From NCBI GenBank assembly GCA_002255955.1, contig NKIM01000017.1, forward strand, positions 42,338 through 106,337: a DNA stretch of 64,000 nucleotides. The letters are read 5' to 3'. The DNA comes from Burkholderiales bacterium PBB2. Lineage in GTDB: Bacteria; Pseudomonadota; Gammaproteobacteria; Burkholderiales; Burkholderiaceae_C. Numbering within the stretch: position 1 is the stretch's first letter; each line of letters starts with the position of its first letter. The notes beneath the pieces are model-generated. The model saw nothing but the letters and a program-made list of their open reading frames with translations, ran no database searches and had not been told where the DNA came from. Made by a program: the position numbers and the translations under genes. Below, piece by piece: positions 59,686 to 64,000 of this stretch.

Positions 59686-60831
59686 ATGGCTGAGCCTTCG
59701 CTGAGCCTTGCCCTGGTGGCCGGCGAGGCCTCCGGAGACCTGCTCGCCAGTTTGCTGATCCAGGGCCTGCAAGCGCGCTGGCCCGAACTCCAGACTCAGG
59801 GCATTGGCGGCCCGCGCATGGCCGCCCAGGGCTTCGAGGCCTGGTGGCCCTCGAGCAAGCTCTCGGTCTTCGGCTATGTCGATGCTCTGCTCAATATCCG
59901 TGAGCTGCTGGCGATTCGCCGCCAGCTGGGCGACCGCTTGCTGGCCCAGCCGCCGGCAGCCTTCATCGGCGTGGATGCGCCCGATTTCAATTTCGGCCTG
60001 GAGCAGCGTCTGCGCGAAGCGGGCGTGAAAACGGTGCATTTCGTCTGCCCCTCGATCTGGGCTTGGCGTGCCGAGCGGGTCGAGAAGATCAAGCGCTCGG
60101 CCGACCATGTGCTGTGTCTGTTTCCCTTCGAGCCGGAGCTTTTGCAGGCCCATGGCATCGGCGCCAGCTATGTGGGCCACCCCCTGGCCGATGCGATTCC
60201 GCTGCAGCCGCCGCAGGCTCAGGCCCGCTCAGCTCTGAAGTTAGACGGAGCCGACTCCGTGGTCGCCTTGCTGCCCGGCAGCCGGCGCAGCGAGATCCGC
60301 TACATCGCCGAGCCCCTGTTGCGCGCCGCTGTGTTGATGCAGCGGGCGCGGCCCGAGCTGCGCTTTGTGATGCCTGTGGCACCGGGCCTGCGCGCCCTGA
60401 TTGACCCGCTGGTGGCTCGGCACGCCCCGGGCCTGCAACTCGATCTTCTGGATGGCCGTTCTCACGAAGCTTTGGCGGCCTGTGACATCACCCTGGTGGC
60501 CAGCGGCACGGCCACCCTGGAGGCGGCGCTGTTCAAGCGGCCCATGGTGATTGCCTACCGCATGCATGCGCTCAATTGGTGGCGCATGAAGGGCAAGAAC
60601 TACCAGCCCTGGGTGGGCCTGCCCAATGTGCTGGCGCGCGACTTCATCGTGCCCGAGCTGATTCAGGATCAATGCACGCCCGAGGCCCTGGCCCGCGAGG
60701 GCCTGGCCTGGCTGGACGACACGGCGCGCTGCGAGCGAGTGCGGGCCATTTTTCAGCAACAACACGAGCTGCTGCGCTGCAATACCGCGCAAAAGGCCTG
60801 CGATGCGATCGCGCAAGTCCTGCAAGCCTGA
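59686..60831 (+). CDS. lpxB: Lipid-A-disaccharide synthase
   Basis: 381 residues. Glycosyltransferase family 19, condensing lipid X with UDP-diacylglucosamine. [19 protein letters not shown] at the N-terminus, [17 protein letters not shown] and [20 protein letters not shown] are diagnostic. The end overlaps rnhB by 29 bases. Confidence 0.97.
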   Translation: MAEPSLSLALVAGEASGDLLASLLIQGLQARWPELQTQGIGGPRMAAQGFEAWWPSSKLSVFGYVDALLNIRELLAIRRQLGDRLLAQPPAAFIGVDAPDFNFGLEQRLREAGVKTVHFVCPSIWAWRAERVEKIKRSADHVLCLFPFEPELLQAHGIGASYVGHPLADAIPLQPPQAQARSALKLDGADSVVALLPGSRRSEIRYIAEPLLRAAVLMQRARPELRFVMPVAPGLRALIDPLVARHAPGLQLDLLDGRSHEALAACDITLVASGTATLEAALFKRPMVIAYRMHALNWWRMKGKNYQPWVGLPNVLARDFIVPELIQDQCTPEALAREGLAWLDDTARCERVRAIFQQQHELLRCNTAQKACDAIAQVLQA

Positions 60832-61441
60832 GCTGCGTGTGCCCGAGCAACTGGGCCTGAGCTGGGATGGCCTGGGGCTGGTGGCCGGCGTGGACGAAGC
60901 CGGCCGCGGCCCGCTGGCCGGCCCGGTGTTGGCTGCCGCCGTCATCCTCGACGATGCCAACCCGATCGCCGGGCTGGCGGATTCCAAGGCCTTGACCGAG
61001 AAAAAGCGCGAGCGCCTGTTCGACGAGATCCGCGCCAAGGCCTTGTGCTGCTGCATTGCCGAGGCCAGCGTGGAAGAGATCGACCGCCTGAATATTTTGC
61101 AGGCCACCTTGCTGGCCATGAAGCGCGCCGTCGAGGGCCTGCGCTTGAAACCGGCCAAGGTGCTGGTCGATGGCAACCGCTTGCCCGTGCTCAAGATTCC
61201 GGCCGAGGCCATCGTCAAGGGCGACGCCAAGGTGCAGGCGATCTCCGCGGCCTCCATCCTGGCCAAAGTGGCGCGCGACCGCCAATGCATGGCCATGCAC
61301 GAACTGCACCCTGAGTACGGTTTTGCCGGCCACAAAGGCTACCCCACGGCCGAGCACCTGGCGGCCCTGCGCAGCCACGGTGTAAGCGCCTGGCACCGGC
61401 GCAGCTTCGGCCCGGTGCGCCAGATCATCGAGAGCGCATGA
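60803..61441 (+). CDS. rnhB: Ribonuclease HII
   Basis: 212 residues. Removes ribonucleotides and RNA in RNA/DNA hybrids. Active-site [15 protein letters not shown] with D31 and E32; [14 protein letters not shown] and the C-terminal [15 protein letters not shown] are conserved. ATG 60803 lies inside lpxB (29-base overlap). The stop overlaps the next start (ATGA). Confidence 0.97.
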   Translation: MRSRKSCKPELRVPEQLGLSWDGLGLVAGVDEAGRGPLAGPVLAAAVILDDANPIAGLADSKALTEKKRERLFDEIRAKALCCCIAEASVEEIDRLNILQATLLAMKRAVEGLRLKPAKVLVDGNRLPVLKIPAEAIVKGDAKVQAISAASILAKVARDRQCMAMHELHPEYGFAGHKGYPTAEHLAALRSHGVSAWHRRSFGPVRQIIESA

Positions 61442-62226
61442 GCAGTCAGATTCTTCACATCACCTCGCGGGACAACCCCGCCTTGCAACGCCTGCGCAAG
61501 CTCAGCCAGGACGGCAGTGCTTATCGCAAGCTGGGCAGCGTCTGGTTGGAGGGCGACCATCTGGTGCGAGCCTGCTTGCAGCGTGGCCATCCGGTGCTGC
61601 AGGCGGTGCTGACCGAGGCGGCCGCGGCGGACCCGGTGCTGCGCGCCCTGGGTGACGCGGCACCGCGCCAGTTGGTCGTACCCCTGGCCTTGTTCAAGCA
61701 AATCAGCGGCCTGGAGTCGCCGGCGCAGATCGGCTTTGAGGTGCCCTTGGATGCCGGGCAAGACCTGGCCCTCGAGGCGGACACTGTGGTGCTGGACCGC
61801 CTGCAGGATGCCGGCAATGTCGGCACGATCTTGCGCAGTGCGGCGGCCATGGGCTTTCGCCAGGTCTTGGCGCTCAAGGGTACGGCGGCACTCTGGTCGC
61901 CCAAGGTCTTGCGCGCCGGCATGGGCGCGCATTTCGGCCTGCGTCTGATCGAGGGTCTGGCGCCCGAGGATCTGGCCGCCTTGAAGCTGCCGCTAGTGGC
62001 CACCAGCTCCTATGCCGAAGCGCAACTGCACCAGGTCCGGCTGCCCAGCCCCTGCGCCTGGGTCATGGGCCATGAAGGGCAGGGGGTTCAGGCCGAGCTG
62101 ATGGCACGCTGCAGCTTGACGGTCGGCATTCCTCAGCCTGGCGGGGAAGAGTCGCTCAATGTCGGCAGTGCAGCGTCCATCTGCCTGTACGAGTCCGCGC
62201 GCCAGCGCTTGACGCCAAAGGGCTAG
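61438..62226 (+). CDS. SpoU/TrmH-family RNA 2'-O-methyltransferase
   Basis: 262 residues. SPOUT methyltransferase. Motif 1 [20 protein letters not shown], motif 2 [14 protein letters not shown] and motif 3 [20 protein letters not shown] form the SAM-binding knot. An N-terminal substrate-binding domain ([20 protein letters not shown]) suggests an rRNA target; the exact nucleotide is unknown. Its TAG stop shares CTAG with the convergent ppsR stop. Confidence 0.93.
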   Translation: MSSQILHITSRDNPALQRLRKLSQDGSAYRKLGSVWLEGDHLVRACLQRGHPVLQAVLTEAAAADPVLRALGDAAPRQLVVPLALFKQISGLESPAQIGFEVPLDAGQDLALEADTVVLDRLQDAGNVGTILRSAAAMGFRQVLALKGTAALWSPKVLRAGMGAHFGLRLIEGLAPEDLAALKLPLVATSSYAEAQLHQVRLPSPCAWVMGHEGQGVQAELMARCSLTVGIPQPGGEESLNVGSAASICLYESARQRLTPKG

Positions 62227-63044
62227 TAGATCAACCGGTCCGGCCGGATGTCGCGCAGGATGGTGGTGGCGATTTCTTCGATGGACTTGTGGGTCGAGGA
62301 CAGCCAGGAGATGCCATTGCGCTTCATCATGGCCTCCGCCTCGTTGACCTCGTAGCGGCAGTTCATCAGGTCGGCGTATTTGCTGCCGGGGCGGCGCTCG
62401 TTGCGGATTTGTGAGAGCCGCTCGGGATCAATGGTCAGGCCAAAGCATTTGCGCTTGTGCGGCTCGAGCATCGAGGGGATCTTGCTGCGCTCGAAATCTT
62501 CCGGGATCAGTGGGTAGTTGGCCGCCTTGATGCCGTGCTGCATGGCCAGGTAGAGCGAGGTGGGTGTCTTGCCGCTGCGCGACACGCCGACCAGGATCAC
62601 ATCGGCCGATTCCAGGTTCTTGGCTGATTGGCCGTCGTCATGGGCCAGCGAGAAGTTGATGGCTTCGATGCGGTCGTGGTACTCCTGGCTGCGAGCCACA
62701 TCCGAGAAGCGGCCGACCCGGTGGTTGCTCTTAACCTGGAACTCTTCCTCCAGCGGCTCGATGAAGGTGTTGAACATGTCCAGCACCAGAGCCTTGCAAT
62801 GCTCACGCACCACCTGCAGCACCTCGCGATTGACCAGGGTCGCGAAAACGATGGCGCGCCGGCCTTCCTCTTCGCTGGTCTGGTTGATCTCGTGCACCAC
62901 CTGGTGGGCTTTCTCGGCTGTGTCCACAAAGGGGCGGCGCACATGGCGCGGCTTGCCCGGGAACTGGGCCAGGATGGAGTTACCAAAGGTCTCGGCAGTG
63001 ATGCCGGTACCGTCCGAGACAAAGTACACGGTGCGATTGGGCAT
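62223..63044 (-). CDS. ppsR: PEP synthase regulatory protein (kinase/pyrophosphorylase)
   Basis: 273 residues. Bifunctional DUF299 enzyme that inactivates PEP synthase by ADP-dependent threonine phosphorylation and reactivates it by Pi-dependent dephosphorylation. P-loop GVSRSGKT (153-160); FVSDGTGITAETFG at the N-terminus is typical. Divergent from its target gene ppsA, which makes the function secure. A -10-like TATGAT lies upstream on the minus strand (about 63078-63073). Confidence 0.96.
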   Translation of the reverse strand: MPNRTVYFVSDGTGITAETFGNSILAQFPGKPRHVRRPFVDTAEKAHQVVHEINQTSEEEGRRAIVFATLVNREVLQVVREHCKALVLDMFNTFIEPLEEEFQVKSNHRVGRFSDVARSQEYHDRIEAINFSLAHDDGQSAKNLESADVILVGVSRSGKTPTSLYLAMQHGIKAANYPLIPEDFERSKIPSMLEPHKRKCFGLTIDPERLSQIRNERRPGSKYADLMNCRYEVNEAEAMMKRNGISWLSSTHKSIEEIATTILRDIRPDRLIY

Positions 63045-63191
63045 GGTCAGAAGGCTCTAGAGTCTTTCTTCATCATAAGTCGGGCGAGCCCGTAGAATCG
63101 TCCGAAATGTCCTGCCTTCGCGCCATGACCATCCCATCCTCACAAACAGAATCAAGAATCGGCCGGGATGCCGTGTGGCTGCATTTCATGG

Positions 63192-63210
63192 GGGGCGCCG
63201 TGGGCGCCCC
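63192..63210 (+). other. Hairpin in the ppsA 5' leader
   Basis: GGGGCGCC, loop GTG, GGCGCCCC: a perfect 8-bp GC stem 40 bases upstream of the ppsA start codon. It lacks a T-run and lies in the ~150-base leader, so a role in mRNA stability or translation is possible. Confidence 0.5.
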
Positions 63211-63249
63211 GGCGGGACTCCGGAATTTTCAACATCACGGAGTTTTCCC

Positions 63250-64000
63250 ATGTCTGCACGCTTTGAGCCGACCGCCCTGGTCGTCCCCTTTGAGAATCTG
63301 AGGATGAGCGACGTCGAGGTCGTTGGCGGTAAGAACGCCAGCCTCGGCGAGATGATTTCGGAGCTGTCCTCCTCGGGCGTCCGCGTGCCAGGTGGCTTCG
63401 CCACCACGGCCCATGCCTTCCGAGAGTTCCTCAAGCACGAAGGCCTGGACAAGCGCATCGAAGCGCGCCTGGCCACCCTGAACACCGACGATGTGCGCGC
63501 TCTGGCCGAGGCCGGTGCGGAAATCCGCGGCTGGCTGGAGGCGCAGCCCTTCCCGGTCGATCTCGAAGCGCAGATCCGCAGCTCCTTCGCCAAGCTCACG
63601 GCCGACCACCCGGATGTGTCCTTTGCCGTGCGCTCCTCCGCCACGGCCGAAGACCTGCCGGATGCGTCCTTCGCCGGCCAGCAGGAAACCTTCCTGAACG
63701 TGGTGGGCATCGAAGAGGTGCTGCACAAGATGAAGGAGGTGTTCGCCTCCCTCTACAACGACCGCGCCATCAGCTATCGCGTGCACAAGGGCTTTGCCCA
63801 TGCCGACGTGGCCCTGTCGGCCGGCGTGCAGCGCATGGTGCGTTCCGACCTCGGCTCGGCCGGTGTGATGTTCACCATCGACACCGAGAGCGGCTTCAAG
63901 GATGTGGTCTTCATCACCTCCAGCTACGGCCTGGGCGAAACGGTGGTGCAGGGAGCCGTGAACCCGGACGAGTTCTATGTGCACAAGCCCGCCCTGGCGC
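63250..64000 (+). CDS. ppsA: Phosphoenolpyruvate synthase (3' partial)
   Basis: First 250 codons of PEP synthase (pyruvate, water dikinase), which makes PEP from pyruvate and ATP for gluconeogenesis. The ATP-grasp-like N-terminal domain is visible: [56 protein letters not shown] and [20 protein letters not shown]. The central histidine and C-terminal barrel lie beyond the window. ATG 63250 has GGAG 8 bases upstream. Regulated by the divergent ppsR product. Confidence 0.96.
   Translation, partial: MSARFEPTALVVPFENLRMSDVEVVGGKNASLGEMISELSSSGVRVPGGFATTAHAFREFLKHEGLDKRIEARLATLNTDDVRALAEAGAEIRGWLEAQPFPVDLEAQIRSSFAKLTADHPDVSFAVRSSATAEDLPDASFAGQQETFLNVVGIEEVLHKMKEVFASLYNDRAISYRVHKGFAHADVALSAGVQRMVRSDLGSAGVMFTIDTESGFKDVVFITSSYGLGETVVQGAVNPDEFYVHKPALA

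Overview
The window looks like a stretch of core chromosome from a high-GC betaproteobacterium. The basis is gene content and order: minD-minE, sucA-sucB-lpdA-zapE, rlmN-pilW-rodZ-ispG-hisS-yfgM-bamB-der-hfq-hflX-hflK-hflC-DUF2065-hisZ-purA, and rpsB-tsf-pyrH-frr-uppS-cdsA-dxr-rseP-bamA-skp-lpxD-fabZ-lpxA-lpxB-rnhB. These blocks are typical of Burkholderiales. A member of the Rubrivivax/Leptothrix/Roseateles group (Sphaerotilaceae) is my best guess, from protein style and GC content only. Lipid A and BAM genes show a Gram-negative envelope. I found no insertion sequence, prophage, CRISPR array, toxin-antitoxin pair or recognisable defence island.

Region by region. 1-724: the end of minD, then minE (division-site placement). 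849-5315, minus strand: a DctA-type C4-dicarboxylate symporter, an orphan family-5 solute-binding protein, a small cysteine-cluster protein and a 2OG-Fe(II) oxygenase. The oxygenase has a promoter overlapped by a LacI-family-like palindrome. 5773-12779: sucA, sucB and lpdA (2-oxoglutarate dehydrogenase) followed by zapE. 12791-16788: a secreted coiled-coil protein, a PP2C phosphatase on the minus strand, a YdcH-like protein and a YoaA/DinG-type Fe-S helicase. 16867-22350: bamD (minus), rluD, scpB and an rluB with very long disordered tails. 22471-38970: ndk and rlmN, then the long one-directional cluster through purA. 39067-42532: a phosphoribosyltransferase, a hairpin-rich tRNA-Leu(CAG) locus (minus strand) with a downstream duplication of the tRNA 3' end plus terminator, and RNase R with an unclear start codon. 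42578-46892, minus strand: a tight amidase - D-amino-acid-dehydrogenase-like - NAD(P)HX-repair operon. 47102-62226: rpsB through a SpoU methyltransferase, covering translation, isoprenoid, phospholipid, outer-membrane and lipid A genes. 62223-64000: ppsR, divergent from ppsA, which runs off the end.

How the genes fit together. IspG and Dxr feed the MEP isoprenoid pathway and UppS makes the undecaprenyl carrier. CdsA supplies CDP-diacylglycerol, LpxD/FabZ/LpxA/LpxB build lipid A precursors, and BamA/B/D with Skp and RseP build and monitor the outer membrane. Most genes are packed with 4-nt start/stop overlaps, which suggests translational coupling. The least expected signals are the rtT-like repeat next to tRNA-Leu, the missing canonical start of rnr, the operator upstream of the oxygenase, the tails on ScpB and RluB, and the structured spacers inside the sucAB-lpdA operon. 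None of them amounts to a clearly new multi-gene system.
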